Shown here in pieces: positions 20,129 to 32,662 of a stretch of DNA of 64,000 bases (within the stretch, counting starts at the first letter, position 1; each line of letters starts with the position of its first letter). Made by a program: the position numbers and the translations under genes. The DNA comes from Tulasnella sp. 424 (Eukaryota > Basidiomycota > Agaricomycetes > Cantharellales > Tulasnellaceae): assembly GCA_019633425.1 (NCBI GenBank), contig WSUB01000035.1, positions 62,001-126,000 of the forward strand, given 5' to 3'. Below the pieces are notes generated by a model, which made no database searches, had not been told where the DNA came from, and worked only from the letters and a program-made list of their open reading frames with translations.

Positions 20129-23045
20129 ACTAATGGTCTATGAAGGAAGTGATTGAAGGGTGGAGACGATGAGAGATGAGAAGGGGGAAACAGATGAGCT
20201 GGAGTGAGGAGACTCTGCAGGAACCAAAGCGGAGGTGAGGGCCCCTACTTATACGATGACATGTCCTTGAACGAGGACAAGTCTTAGCAGTGCGAGGCAT
20301 GCGTTCTGCGTGAGGGCCATTGATAATCGTGCAGGTGACCTTCCGGCATGGAAAAGAGAAGATTTCATCTGGCCGGAACCAAGTTGAGCCCCATTAAGCG
20401 CCAAGCCGATTTCGAAATATACAAGTTGAGAGGTGCCCAAAGGAATATTATAATACGATTTCATTGAGACTCTCTGATTTTTGGAGCCTTCTGCGGGCTC
20501 CTGAACTGAGCAGATGAGGGAGCGCGTTGACCTGATCCATGGCGGCGTTGAACGATGTCCCATTGAGGGAATAACTGCAGCCCACGTGTGTCAGAGTTGA
20601 GTTTAGGCTCGGTTACGACGAGTTCATTTGCAGCATAGCCCGTGATCTGAGGGCAGGAAAACCTGCCTTGCTCAGCTAAATCGTCGGAAGGCAAACTAAA
20701 CGGGGTTACAACTCTGCCGAGCCCCGGGGGGCGCTTTTATTCGGCCGCCCCAGAAAAACAAATTGAACGGCGCGTTATCGTCTTTTAAGGCATTGAGCCC
20801 CAAAAGAGGGGACTTGGTCTTCACAAGATTGAGTGCTCGCGAGGTGGAAAACTGGTAGAATGCAGTTGTTTCCGAGTCAAACCATGAATATTTTCGGTTC
20901 AGACTTGCTCAAATACACATTTGAGCCGTGATATCGTGTCTTGGGCTTGATAGCGGTCCGACCGGAAGCGCGATTCTATCTCCAGCATGAGGCTGATTTA
21001 TGCAAGCACCCGACGACTGGTTTTAGCATCGTGTCAGCGCCCTAAAGATCTCAGCCAAAAATGTATGCCGTCTTCAGCACGCTTACGCGTTTTCGAGTCA
21101 TGCGTCTTACAGGACGCAAGGACCTGTGCACCTCATGTCTCAGTGCCGGGGCGCGGGTCAGACGGGTTTCTGGTCAAAAACAAAATATCGCGGCCAATTT
21201 AGGTCGTGTTCCTGAACGGACTCAAATGGTTCCAGAAGGTCCGAAACCCCGGAAACAAGTCCACGTTCCTGTCGATCATGAATCGCAGAAAGCCCACCGT
21301 TCAGCCAATACACCAATCAGCCCTTGATAGAACAACGCTGTTTGGTACACAAACCAACAGCGATGAATATGCCTTTCCTTTTCGAGTGGAGCCGGATCAG
21401 AGAATAACACCAAAAAGCTCGCCTCATCGAGCTCGAGTGTACGACAGGACGCCTCGTTGGATCAGGAATAGAAACTGGCGGGCATTGCTAATTTGCCCGT
21501 AGAGCGCTCGTCGGTGGTGTGACCGCAAGCGCCGTGAGTGGGAAATTCAACAACCCTGTTGATAAGGTGAAGGATTGCGGAGGACAAATTGAGCACAAGG
21601 CACTCTAGACTAGCGAGGGCTGTTAGACATCATGCGTCGGCATGGAAAAAGAGTAATAAAGCACTGATCCAGTAACGCGAATTCTAACCTTCGTGCTGAC
21701 TCATAGCGTACGTTGACCTTGTCGATTGCGACTGGCCAATCAAGTTGGGCTGTAAGCACGGAAATCGTACCAAAACTTTAACCCTGGGACCGTGGAACCC
21801 CGGAGGTCCGAATAGAAGAACACAGTCGCGGTGTAAAGGCACATGAAGTCAGGCCCGATCACTTTTAACGCCCAGGGAAGCGGGGTGCCGAGCACGCGGG
21901 ATGAATAGCGCCAGTCGAATAATGCCTCAATGATCGATTGATTTGATAACAGATAGGTAAACGACGAGTACAGCAATACGTACAGCAAAGTTGGCACGGT
22001 CAAATCCACATGAACCCCGTTTGGTGAGGTGCAAGGGGACTTGCCCGTGAAAAGTGAGGCGGGGAGTTCTGACCTGAACTGCTCCGAGCCGCACCCCAAC
22101 AGTGGAGCGTATGCAACAACGTCTGAAGACGGTTTGGGCCGTCTTTGTACCCTGGCTGAGCCCACCGAAATGGGCAGAGGTCAAGAGACCCACCCTTCAG
22201 GAGGACCAGAGGCCCTCAAGAAGGGCAGGCCGTTGGGGCCTCACCATCCGATGAATTTTTGTCGCGCGTGTCGGGTTGCATTGACCGAGGCAGGATGGAG
22301 GGACGCAGGCGAGATTTTGAGCCACTCTGAAAGCGAGACCTATCGAAATACCCCTCCACAATCTGCGTTGGGAGGGATCACCACAAATGACAGGGAGAAA
22401 GTGAGACCAATTAGAAGGAGCCGGGGTCAAGCGGTTGGTTGAGCTGTACGAGACGATTGGGATAGTAGAGTGAAGGGAATAGATGGTTGCTTGCGTTGAG
22501 CTATATGAGGTGGATAAGTAGGAGGCTTGCGGTGTGGGATGGTCGAATGACGTCGCCGATGGTGTGCTGGGATTTCCACGTCGACAGGGGTGTTGCACTG
22601 CCCTCAGCCAATAGTAGCGATCAGACGCTTAAGCTTTCGCTCCGTGTTGTCCACTCTTCCGGGCTAGTTTTACTTGGTAGTATACTTTTTCTCGGCCTTG
22701 TTTCGATTCTTTCGAGTTATGAGAGTTGGAGTTTTGTTTCAGTATCGCTCGTAACCTACTGGTCCCTCCGAAGATGCTCTTCACCTCCGTCTTCCTTTAT
22801 TTTCTGTATTACTCCTACCTGTGTTACCTATCGTTCCAGCTGCCTGCCTCGGCTCGATTCAGGGACCCACGTAAGATCAAGTGCATTTTCCCTGAACCTG
22901 GCGTCGTGCGAGACGAAAGTCCATGCGATGAAAAGTCCGCTTTATTACGATTGTTTTATAGTTGCTTCCTCGACAAACCGGAAGATGAGATATACATACA
23001 TGGGGGTAGTGAGTATACATTCCCAAGTAATCAGCCATAGCGAAA
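20129..23045. repeat. Large spacer block, unit G
   Basis: Third copy of the spacer block, colinear with unit F up to about 23045, where a transposon interrupts it. Frames such as 21740-22165 (minus) recur in shifted form in the other blocks and have no recognisable domain. No gene is called. Confidence 0.65.
20248..20253 (-). promoter_or_regulatory. TATA-like box of CFEM copy G
   Basis: TATAAG on the minus strand, 120 bases upstream of the start codon, in the shared context of the D-G promoters. Confidence 0.55.
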
Positions 23046-23054
23046 TCCATTCTC

Positions 23055-23749
23055 GGCTAATTCTAACGGGCGACCCCCCCTCTGGGGTCGCTGAGAAAGG
23101 AAGAGGTGCTGACTAACTAGATGTCCCGTGTGACACACCAGAGGGAGGTTGGCGACGGGCGCAAGGGTCCATGCGTCGTCTTCCTTCACCTCACGAGTTC
23201 GCCGTGACCAGTTGAGCCGAGAGCGTTCTCCTGGCTAGTGACGCGTCGGCGTCGTCGTTGTCGTTGATAACGGCGACTACAACACGGAGCGAAGCCTAAA
23301 CAGACCGATTACAAAGTCTTGTCGACCCAGGCATCAATTTAGCCCGAGTCGAAGCTGCCCTAAATCACGGTGTCGGGATCGCGTCGAGAGCGACCAACGT
23401 TACCAACAATGTTATCGCTACCCAATCGTCCTCGGATATTTTGAACACGCATTAACCATGTAGATATAGAGCAGAATAGTATCGATTCGAGACGAGATGC
23501 TTAAAATGGTGTGGAATGGAAATCTAACTATCAATGTAGTCGCCATCATCGACAACGACGACGCCGACGCGTCACTCGCCGGGAGTGCGAACGCTCTCGG
23601 CTCAACTGGTCATGGCGAATTCGCATTGTGTGAGATGACGAGGGCGGATGGACCCTTACGCCCGTCGCCAACCTCATCCAGTTAGTATTCCGATCGGAAG
23701 GGGTTTCTCAGCGACCCCCCAGAGGGGGGGTCGCCCATTAGAATTAGCC
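23055..23749. mobile_element. Mutator-like non-autonomous element (695 bp)
   Basis: The ends are inverted repeats (ggctaattctaa...). About 45 terminal bases are nearly perfect, and weaker inverted similarity continues for roughly 220 bases on each side, down to the tract cgacgcgtc. A 9-base direct repeat, tccattctc, flanks it (23046-23054 and 23750-23758), and units E and F have the empty site. Long terminal inverted repeats with a 9-base target duplication are typical of Mutator-like elements. The small internal frame (23497-23685) lies largely in the inverted repeat and shows no transposase. Confidence 0.85.
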
Positions 23750-23758
23750 TCCATTCTC

Positions 23759-24769
23759 TACCCAACATCCAAGCACTACCACTAGACCTTGATTTTGCAT
23801 AATAGGGACGGTTTTATCAAACTTGATTTTTGGTTCCACGAACCTGGTAATGCGAACGCCAGCGGGCAGACTTGGAGACATAGCAGAGTAATAGTTGCTC
23901 CGATTCTAGTAAACCTCTCCCGTCTTCCTCCTCAATCACCTAAATTGAACCTCGTTTTCTTCTCACCAAGACTTCACACCACCAGCCGTCCCCCGTGCGT
24001 AATTAACCGCCTATGAAAGGGAGGGCTTTGGGTGTACTCCCCACTCGCGCTCGATCTGGTTACACCTGAAGCGCTCATGAAGGGGAAAGCGGTGTAAGTA
24101 TCTACTTAGATAATCATATATTTATCTGTATTGTATATTCGCTTCATATCTAATAGACGAAGCAAACCAGAGTGAGCTCGAATCCTCAGGCGCTGGAACC
24201 TTGCAAACTCATCGGAACCAGATTCAGACTCGTTCTGGAAAAATCCATAGTGTGAGTCCGTTCGGTTAGAAATCTTTCAGCCAGGCCCTGAGGGCGGCAA
24301 GGTACGATCCCGACTAATCGGGGGCCCGCTACTATATATGGTAACGAGGAGTGAGAGAAATATAAGCAGAAGTGGGTCTACGATGGTGTGTGAGTCCGTA
24401 CAATGGCCTCTCACGGTTCGTGTGTCGACCGCTTCGCCACCAAAGCAAATGACCTAAAGGCTTCGTGAAAGATTTCCCAGCTGCGCAGTCTTCCAATTAC
24501 AACATCATTCTACTATTAAACCTCAAAAACACAGACAATAAAGAATGAACAGGGGGTTCAAATAAACAAATTTTTTTAAAATGTCTAAAAATGTCCAACC
24601 GACAACCAACCGGGAACGTTCTCTAGTTCCCCCCACAGACAAAAAAGGCCCCAAAGAATGACCAGACTACGAGGGAAAAAAAAACACAAAATCTATCGTA
24701 CAGCAGAGCCGAGAGGGTATAGAAGGCCCCTTCATCTAGAGGGACGCACTGCGGTTGAAAAGAAAAGAA
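23759..24769. other. Spacer between transposon and bHLH gene
   Basis: Right end of unit G and 3' flank of the bHLH gene. Compared with unit F (about 17800-18130) it contains two extra pieces: about 220 bases near 23977-24200, and about 137 bases at 24262-24388 bounded by direct repeats of gtgtgagtccgt. Both look like small insertions. No coding region is supported. Confidence 0.55.
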
Positions 24770-26150
24770 TCAAGCCATTCGTTGCCTCTTATGTCGAACA
24801 ACGGGGCCACTGTCATCGACGTCCATCCTCGAAACAAGGTGACTCATGCCGAGCATCGATGCGGGTGTTTGACCGACCCCGGAGTTCGGCTCAGGCAAGA
24901 TAACCGGAGAATGAGGAGGGTGCATCTGGCGGATCGCTTGCTCGCTTGTGCTTCTTGGGATCGGCCGCACGTCGGTGTGGCGGCCTTGTTCTATGGACGA
25001 GTGGTACCCGATGGCAACCTGCTGTTGTTGCTGATACTGCTCGGCCGAACCGGGACTTCGAGGCGACAACGACGACCGTTCCGCGGAGAACTGGACGAGC
25101 ATCGAAGCAGCTTCGTCTTGCGTTAACGGGGTGCCCCGTCGCTTGGGGAATAGCGAGGCGGGAAGCCGGAGCGTCGGGGGTGCATGCGGCTGTTGAGGAC
25201 GCGAACGCCCAGAGTCAGGCGGTGACAACGGAAAGTCAAGATAAGGCGAAGTTTGCACCTGCGAACTGCCTGAAGAGGATGTTGAGAGGAATGAGGAAAT
25301 AGGGGGGAGGCGGATGGATGAGCGTCGAGATGCGGAGGATGACGCGACGGAAGGCGGTCCACGTGGTCTCGCCGGATCCATGTCCTGGTCTTCGTCTGCG
25401 TTGTCTTCATCATCGGCAAGCTCGTCGTCGTCGTATGCGTCTTGCTCCTCCTCGCGGCGGTGCTTTGACGACGACCGCGAAGGTGCTGCGCTTCGTTGTG
25501 CGTTTGGCGTGATGCTGCCCTCGGCGTCCCCGCTCTGGCCCTCAAGTTCTTGCACTCTCTGCTTCAGCTTTGAAAGGTATATCACGGTTCTTTCTAGGAT
25601 CTCCAGCTTGAACTCCTTCTCTCCATTGCTCTTCTTTTCGGGTCCCTCGGCGGACTCGTCGTATGGCACAAGGTCCCTGAGACTGGACAAGGCATCGTTG
25701 ATCTTTTCACGCCTGAGCTTCTCAATGCGAGAGTGATTCGACTTGCGAGCGGCTTCACGTGCACTGCGGGAAACGGCGTTGGCAGAGCCGGGCTTTCGAC
25801 CCCGTCTCGGTGCGGTCGAGGCCGTGGGTGATGTTGGTGGGGACAACTGAGCTGTGACCGGCGGACTTGTTGATGATGCATTAGATGAAGATGCAGAGGG
25901 ACGGGGAGCTGGAGCAAGGTTTGGGAGGAGTTTCTTGGGAGGAGGGGCGCGACGGGCTGCATTCAGATGAAGCCGCGTCAGCGCTGTGCCGATAATCTCT
26001 CCATAAATTACGTGTCACGCGACAACGGGAAGACTCACCTGCACTATCTGAATCGCGTGCAGCCAATGAGGGTGGGTTTAGAGAGATCGGTGGGGTGCCA
26101 GCGGAGTCGTCGAGCAAGGAGGCTGTCGAGTTGTTCGTCTGGCGAGTCAT
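24770..26150 (-). CDS. bHLH transcription factor with AT-hook-like motif
   Basis: This gene encodes a predicted 441-aa nuclear DNA-binding protein. The two exons are 26039-26150 (MTRQTNNSTASLLDD...) and 24770-25983, separated by a 55-nt intron. An AT-hook-like motif (RRGRKPG, about residues 97-103) precedes the bHLH domain (about 117-186). The basic region NHSRIEKLRREK has the His-Glu-Arg pattern of proteins that bind CACGTG boxes. The first helix is followed by a loop with EGPEKKSNGEKEFK and a second helix ending in a short leucine-rich extension. The C-terminal half is Ser/Pro-rich with an acidic stretch and a short glutamine run. The target genes are unknown. Broken copies of its 3' end lie in the CFEM array, so it was the right neighbour when the array expanded. 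Confidence 0.88.
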
Positions 26151-27324
26151 GTCGGATGTCGAAGTGGGTGGTGAGCGTTGAGAGGGGGGAGAGTAAGGTT
26201 AACAGGGCGCTGGTTGGGCCTGCGAGATATTTGAAGATGTGGATGACCTCTGAGGTGCTCGTGTGCTCCGTAGACCTGAAGAACGTGTGTCCAGCAGCCA
26301 ATCACAGTGCGAGAATGGCAGGGTGCTGTTTCTCCGCCCTTGCGCTATCAGGGAGACAAGGTTCTGGCGCGGGCCCGACATCCGACACTCCCCGGCATCA
26401 TTACACGTTTTACGATGCCCAGATGCTGTGGTCGCTGCAGGCGAGATCAAAGGGGGTTTGTCGATCGTGCGTCGAATATCCAAACATTCACACGCCCTGA
26501 ACTGGCATCTCACGCACGTTCTTCCCTTGCCCCCCCAAGTCTATTACATGTGCAAGACGCAGCAATACCACCCATCCTACGACACCAACATCCAATACCC
26601 AACCACATTCACCGTGTCGTCCATGATTGGCCCATCACTTCTCGCCCGTTTGAGGAAAAGCTCTGTTTCCTCGGAATACTTGACCCGAAGTTACAACATC
26701 AACCCTTCTTCTCTCTCATGTTCTTCATTTGCTCGAACAACTTACCCACCCTTGCTGCCGACTTTGACTGGGCTCTGCGGCACGAACAATTTGCAACTCT
26801 TCGCTTGCGTAAATTCGCCGCTTTTGTCTTGCTTGTTCTTTTCTTCGCTCCCACATCCCAATTCATCCGGTTTACCCTTGCACAAGACAGACTATGGTAC
26901 GCCACGAGAACCCTCGTCTTCGGCCGTGAATTCCGTAGCTCGGCCCGGTGTACTCAGGGAACCGGTCAACTTGCCCAATGTTATTCCTAAAACCAGCCAC
27001 ACTGGGAACTTTTTCATCCCGTCCAACCAACTTTCAACGGAGAGCCCCGGCAGACTTTTCTTTTTTGCTTGACGTCAAATGCACCGCAGCTTCTTTTCTC
27101 GTGTTGGACGCATTCCAAGGCCATGTCGACCGCATTGCCACCCGGAGGTCCGCTGCTTTCCGTTTGCCTAATCTGGCAAGCCACGGTGCTACCCTGAGGA
27201 TTTCGCTCATGGCAGACCAAGCCAAGTGACGCTATCTTCTTTCTATACGAATCATGTTACCACAGACTCAGTTAATCCAAGGAAATTGTTGTAACTAATT
27301 GCACTAAACGCCTCGGAGATTACC
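26151..27324. other. Intergenic region upstream of bHLH gene
   Basis: Contains the promoter and probably a long 5' leader of the bHLH gene, plus the 3' flank of the threonine synthase gene. Two overlapping plus-strand frames (26263-27072 and 26307-26990) are long but low in complexity and have no recognisable domain. They are noted, not called. Confidence 0.5.
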
Positions 27325-29329
27325 CTACAGACTTGCATCCCCACCAACCTCGGTCGTCATAGTTTCTTTTCGTGCCACCTTTTCAATCACTCCCTTCACC
27401 AATTCAACCTCCGGTCTTGGCACCTCGATTATCCTCTTTTCCCTTTCCAGCAACCCTTTGAACTCCTCAGGCAGCACCTGACTTTCAAAATCGAACCCGG
27501 GGGAATTCGCGAGTGCCTCGTTGACGGCTTCTGAGAATTTGGCTGGATGTGCCGTTGAGAGCACGATTTGAGTAGGCGAGGTCGAGGGAGAGACGGATGG
27601 GGTCGAGGCTATTGCTTCTGCTGCGGCGAGCCCAACTGCCGTGTGTGGGTCCACAACGTATGGCGTTGACTTGGAGGCGAAGTACTTTCTAATTGTCTCG
27701 AGCGTCTAGAATTGAATCCAGTATAACACGTGTTCAGCGGTCCGCAACATGAATCCGGGCCATTCGTTCCGGGCCCACCCCCCAATCTTTGCTGCTTACC
27801 TGCTCATCAGATATCCTTTCAGCGACAAAGTCCCTCCTCGCCAACTCCAACACGCTCGTAGGTAACACCACCCTTCCGTCGCTCTTCACTTTACTCATCC
27901 ATCCATCCACAGTAGCACAAGCAGCAGCTCTCCTCCTCGCTTCATCCTCACTGCCCTCCTCGCTGTCGTACGCCAAGTACCATAACAACCTCTCGAAATT
28001 GCTCGACACCAGGATATCCATCGCAGGGCTGAGCGTCGCCTTGACACCGGGTCCAGGCTGCGATCCATCGGTCGAGCCACCCACGGGAGCGGTCGCGCCC
28101 ACCGCATCCTCCGACCCGTCCTCGACGATGACGTTCCGAGCGACTTTTTCGTACCTCCCCGACTTCCAGAACCGCGCGAGGATGTCGTTCTCGTTCGTTC
28201 CGATGCCGAGGTGCGACATGGGCACGCCCATGCGCTTGGCGTAGTAGCCTGCCAAGACGTCGCCAAAGTTGCCGGTGGGCACGACGAATTGCAAGGACGG
28301 GTTGGCGGATGAGCCGAGCTGCCGTTTGACGCTGAAGTAGGCGGAGAAGTAGTACACGATCTGAGCGAGGATCCGAGCCCAGTTGATGCTGTTGACGGCT
28401 CCGAGTTTGTGGTGGGCGTTGAACTCGTGGTCCGAAAAGAGGGCTTTGACGATGTCCTGAATGGGGAACGCGTTAGAAATAAACTCGATATTTTTACAAA
28501 CCGCGTGCGGGAGCGTGTATTACCTGACAATCGTCGAAAGTCCCTTTGACAGCCACAGTATGGACGTTTGCATCCGGAACCGTCGTCATCTGTGCCTCCT
28601 GAATCGGCGAAACCCGTCCGAGAGGATAAAGAATGAAGATCGAAACGTTCTCTTTTCCACGTAGTCCATAGATAGCAGCACTAATCACAGTAGTTCCGGG
28701 GGAGAAAGTCAGTATTTTCGGCTGTGGGGTTTCCCAGTGAGCGACAACTTGCCTTCCCGTATCACCGCTCGTCGCACCGACGACGGTCAACTTGTGCTTA
28801 TCCTCCTCCTTGACTTGCCTCCCGCCCTCAGCCAAAGCGGCGTTCTTCCTCTTCAAGAAAAACTCGAACAAGTTGCCCAAGAACTGCAACGCCACGTCTT
28901 TGAACGCAAACGTCGGACCGTGCCACAGCTCCAACACGAAGATCTCCTCTTGTTTTCCTCCCGGACCCTCTCGCACTATGCGTTTCGTAGGACTGACTTC
29001 AGGGTGTCGGAAGGTAGAGTACGATTTTTCGATGAGCGTCGTCAAGTCTTTTGAAGAGATCTCGTCGGGGGAGATGTACAACGACAGGATCGCATGCGAG
29101 AGTTGAACGAAGGAGTAGTTCGCCCAGTCTGTTTCCCAGTTTGATGGTAATTGTGGGATGGTTTCTGGGATATAAAGACCGCCGTTTGGTGCTAGGCCGG
29201 TGAGGACTGCCTGTTTGCGGGAGAAGAATAAGGATCAGCACCCGATTCCGGGACTTCCGAGACATCCTTCCTCCCTACCTCTTCAAACGACAAGACCTGC
29301 TCGCTGCCCCTAGTGCTGAAGTACTTCAT
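27325..29329 (-). CDS. THR4: Threonine synthase
   Basis: This gene encodes a predicted 567-aa PLP enzyme that converts O-phosphohomoserine to threonine, the last step of threonine synthesis. The exons are 29279-29329, 28753-29210, 28524-28680, 27800-28456 and 27325-27705. The N-terminus MKYFSTRGS and the GLAPNGGLYIPE motif fit the family. The PLP lysine is in HGPTFAFKDVALQF (about Lys121), and the glycine-rich phosphate loop is GATSGDTGSAA. VPTGNFGDVLAGYYAKRMG and GTNENDILARF follow. Intron 2 (28681-28752) begins with GC rather than GT: the donor is gcaagt and the reading phase across GDTG-SAA is correct. The length suits the fungal enzyme, which carries a C-terminal extension compared with bacteria. 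Confidence 0.95.
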
Positions 29330-29783
29330 AGTGGTTGTGGTTGAAGTTGAAGAAAGGTGAAGTGCAAGTCAAGCCTTGTGCGTGTTCGTACCAGAGATTT
29401 CCCCGGGATAGCTAAAAGCGGGTCGGGTGACACGGCCGAGAAAAACTCGGACTTTGAAAACGCTGACTCGCCTCCTTTCCCTCCGAGTTTACACAGAGAA
29501 ACCCACGTTCGAATCAAAAGTCGCTAGGTACATATGCGAAGAAAGGAAGAAGATCAGATGATAGATACATAATATCGTACAATGATAGTTGGGAAAAAAG
29601 AAAAAAAAATATGGAATGGCGATATGAGTTTCCGATGCCGGATGCTTGATTGTGAAGCCGCTGGCTCCGAGTGCTATGTCACAGTCCCAGAAAGTAGGGA
29701 ATAAAACCAAAAGGAAAAATAAAATGTCCATGGGGAGATATAAGTTGACTGTTCATTGGGGCAGGGGTGCTGGGACTGTTGCT
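29330..29783. other. Intergenic region
   Basis: Promoter side of the threonine synthase gene and 3' flank of the F-box gene. It contains a purine-rich tract near 29590-29610. No gene or RNA feature was recognised. Confidence 0.5.
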
Positions 29784-32242
29784 TTAAAGGAAAAGCGACG
29801 TATCCAGGTCTTCACCCAAGTCGAGAATCACGATACTTTCATCATGCGATGAACTGTGCCAGCAAAGAAGCGAAAACAGTCAGTCCAAGTTTAACTCCCT
29901 TCAGGGGCTCGTGCTTACCTAACGACCCTCCTAGCATCAAACTTGACGTCGAAAATATGACTGGTATGGTAATCCTTAAACTCCCGTACGCAGGTCGCCG
30001 TGACGGTCTTCTTCTTGCCGACCACGACTTCACCTCCACTCCCGTCCTGCGCAGGGGCGATTTGATCCGTCTCGGAAAACTCCAAGTCCCACACTTTGAC
30101 CGTCTTGTCATAGCTTGCGCTGATGAGCTTCCCAGATGCGGCGTCAAAGCTGATGGCGCGAACGAGCAGATCGTGGCCCGAAACGGTGTGGAGGCATTCG
30201 CCGGTGGATGCGGACCAAATCTTGATCTTCCGGTCGTTGGAACCCGAGATGATATGGTCGCCCTTTGCGTTTTTTTTCCGTCCGCAAAACGTTAGCCACG
30301 GGGGGTCACACGAGCGTCCAGAAAGAAATCACGCACCTTGAACTCCACGCAGGCTAAACCTCGATCATGACCTTCAAACGTCCGAACCTTTGACCGGGTC
30401 TTCAGGTCCCAAAGAATCATCCTCCCGTCTCCACTCGCGCTGATCACTTGGTCGCCTTGCAATCCAACGGCGTTGACTGGTCCTTCGTGGCCCATCAAGT
30501 CGCAATACGGTTCCAGGGTGTGACGAGACCAGACCCGAACAACCGCGTCCTTGGAGCTGCTCAACAGGCGGATAGCGGAAAAACGCTTGTTAATCTCGCG
30601 TTTTGACTTTTGCGGTACCAGCACCTACCAGCTAACGATCCAATTCTCGTCTACCCTCAAGTCCAACACTCCGCCAGCGTGACCGTTCAACACTCGCTTG
30701 ATCGTTCCAGTTACTTCTCCGCCCGTCTTTCCGAGCCCATTCAGGTCCCACACAATGATCGTCCGGTCCGAGCTTCCAGAGACCATAAATCCTTCGGCAG
30801 CGATAACCTTCAAGCATAGCACGCTCCCGGAATGGTGGTCCTTGAGAGTTTGACGGAGTTCACCCGTGGCGAGTGACCAGATCTTGATGGTCTTGTCTCG
30901 AGAACCAGTGACGAGAACGTTGTGAATGGAGTCGAATTCAAGACAATAAACGCTGGAAGTGAAGTCAACGTCAGCACGGTGCTTTCCACCAGTACTCCGT
31001 GAAGACTCACCTATCTCGATGGTCACTAAGCCTGAGGCTCTGAGGCTTGTAGGTCTTGGACCTCCAACGCTGTTCCAACTCCCTCCTCGTCATGTATAGT
31101 GCTTTCCAGTCCAGTGAGAGCGGGACAATCCCTTCGTCCCAAGTTGGAAGAGCCAGGCTGAGTGGTCGGGTCATAGGAGGGTTTGAACTCGTCACGCTGT
31201 ACTGGGATAGCCTGCGACTAGCCAGCGAGGGAAGTGTGAAAGATAATGATAGCCGGCGGGAGACGGTCGAAGGAGAGTAAGTTATGAAAGGAGGGGCTGG
31301 AGTACGTTGGCTGGCCTTCCACGCTGCCAAGGCGGTATTAACCTTCCATCCTTTTTCATGCATGAACAGGTCACGCCACACTTGAGCATCGAGGCAGAGG
31401 GCACGCCAGTTGCGGCAGACCGAGAGGCAGGCGATAAGCGAATGCAGGTCGAGTTGACTGACGACATGAAGGGCCAGTTCGTCAGGAAGTTGGGAGAGGA
31501 TGTCTACGGGAAATGAACGAGTCCACAAATGTTAGTCAGCGCAAGCCTCGGGCTCCACAACTTGATCGTTCGTACCGAAGCCGTAAATCTCCTTAGCATC
31601 AACGAAACACGCTTCGTCATCAATCAGCTCGCCTTCCTCTCCGTCCAAGGGGTAGTCGGCATCGTCAACGTCAGCGTCACGTCGTGCGGACATGCGTTTT
31701 GATTTGCCCCTCACAGAGCCATTCCCCCCGTTGCCAATACCGAAGATCTTGGACAAAATCTTGCGTGGTGTCGAATGTTGGTATGGGTTGTGAGGTTGAG
31801 GGGGTGGTTGTGGCTTGAACAACCGACAAGCCGCAGCGTCCGAACCGTCCATGACGCCTCCGCGACCGAGGCCGTTGAGCTCTTCCTTCGCATTTGGAGA
31901 TGTTGGAATACCGATGACGGAGTATGCGGTAGTCTCGAAGCTCTGGACGTGTCTGAGGGACCTGGGTAGGGACGCATCGGCCGTTTCGGGTTCCGCTTCT
32001 CCAGACCGTGTAATAATAATAGGATGAGATGGTGAGGAAGAAGATGAGGATCCAGTCGAAAGGAAGCTTGTCAACATCCTGAGTCGTCCGTTTCTGGTCG
32101 TTGGTGGGCTGTATGAGGGTTGTACTTGTGCTTGGGGCCGGGAAATCGTTGGCAGTCCGGAATTGAACGTCTGCTGCTGGTGAGCGGGAGGGGAACGAAA
32201 GAAAACTCTCCGCTCGATCTCGTCCATTAAAGGCGTGTCCAT
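29784..32242 (-). CDS. F-box/WD40-repeat protein
   Basis: This gene encodes a predicted 706-aa substrate adaptor of an SCF ubiquitin ligase. The exons are 31576-32242, 31011-31503, 30629-30952, 30337-30559, 29919-30262 and 29784-29853. The start is the ATG at 32242 (MDTPLMDEIERRVFF). The N-terminal 220 residues are Ser/Pro-rich and probably disordered. The F-box (DILSQLPDELALHVVSQLDL, from about residue 223) would bind Skp1. Seven WD repeats follow, with cores such as GSRDKTIKIW, GSSDRTIIVWDL, SASGDGRMILWDL, GSNDRKIKIW and SASYDKTVKVWDL. They form a propeller for phosphorylated substrates. The layout resembles Cdc4/Pop1/Met30-type proteins, but the target cannot be read from sequence. A further intron inside exon 2 (around 31210-31300) cannot be excluded. 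Confidence 0.88.
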
Positions 32243-32662
32243 GGTCGTGGAAAATAGAGAGGAAGTGACCGCTTGACCTGTCAAAGGTCCACGGAACTTG
32301 CAGTGGCAGGACCAAGAAGGTAGGGGGGAAGGAGGTGAAGCGTGACTGTTGGTTGTCCTGTGCTCAGAGCCCTGATTACGGAGACGTCACGGAATCCCGT
32401 CTCACATGAATCCCAGCCACTCACTCGCAACCCAGCATCATGCTCAGTTCCGGATTGGGGCAGAATCACTAGCATCAGTCGAGGTTTGACGTCTACTATT
32501 GGCTACATATCACACACAAGGTATCAACTCCAAGGAGAATGTGGCTGGTCGTGTGCGACGTGGACGGGGAGCGGAAGAGCGAAGAAGATCGAAAATGAGA
32601 TATGGAAGACGTTGAGCGGCCCGGACTCCACATCCATTGCACTCTGATGGGCTGATGACGTT
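32243..32662. other. Intergenic region
   Basis: Promoter side of the F-box gene and 3' flank of the eIF2 beta gene. Nothing else was recognised. Confidence 0.5.

Noticed and set aside
23497..23685. Possible small gene inside the Mutator-like element
   Set aside because: Most of it lies in the right inverted repeat, and it has no transposase or other motif.
26263..27072. 269-codon plus-strand frame antisense to the bHLH upstream region
   Set aside because: It overlaps a second long frame, has low complexity without domains, and lies where the bHLH promoter and leader are expected.
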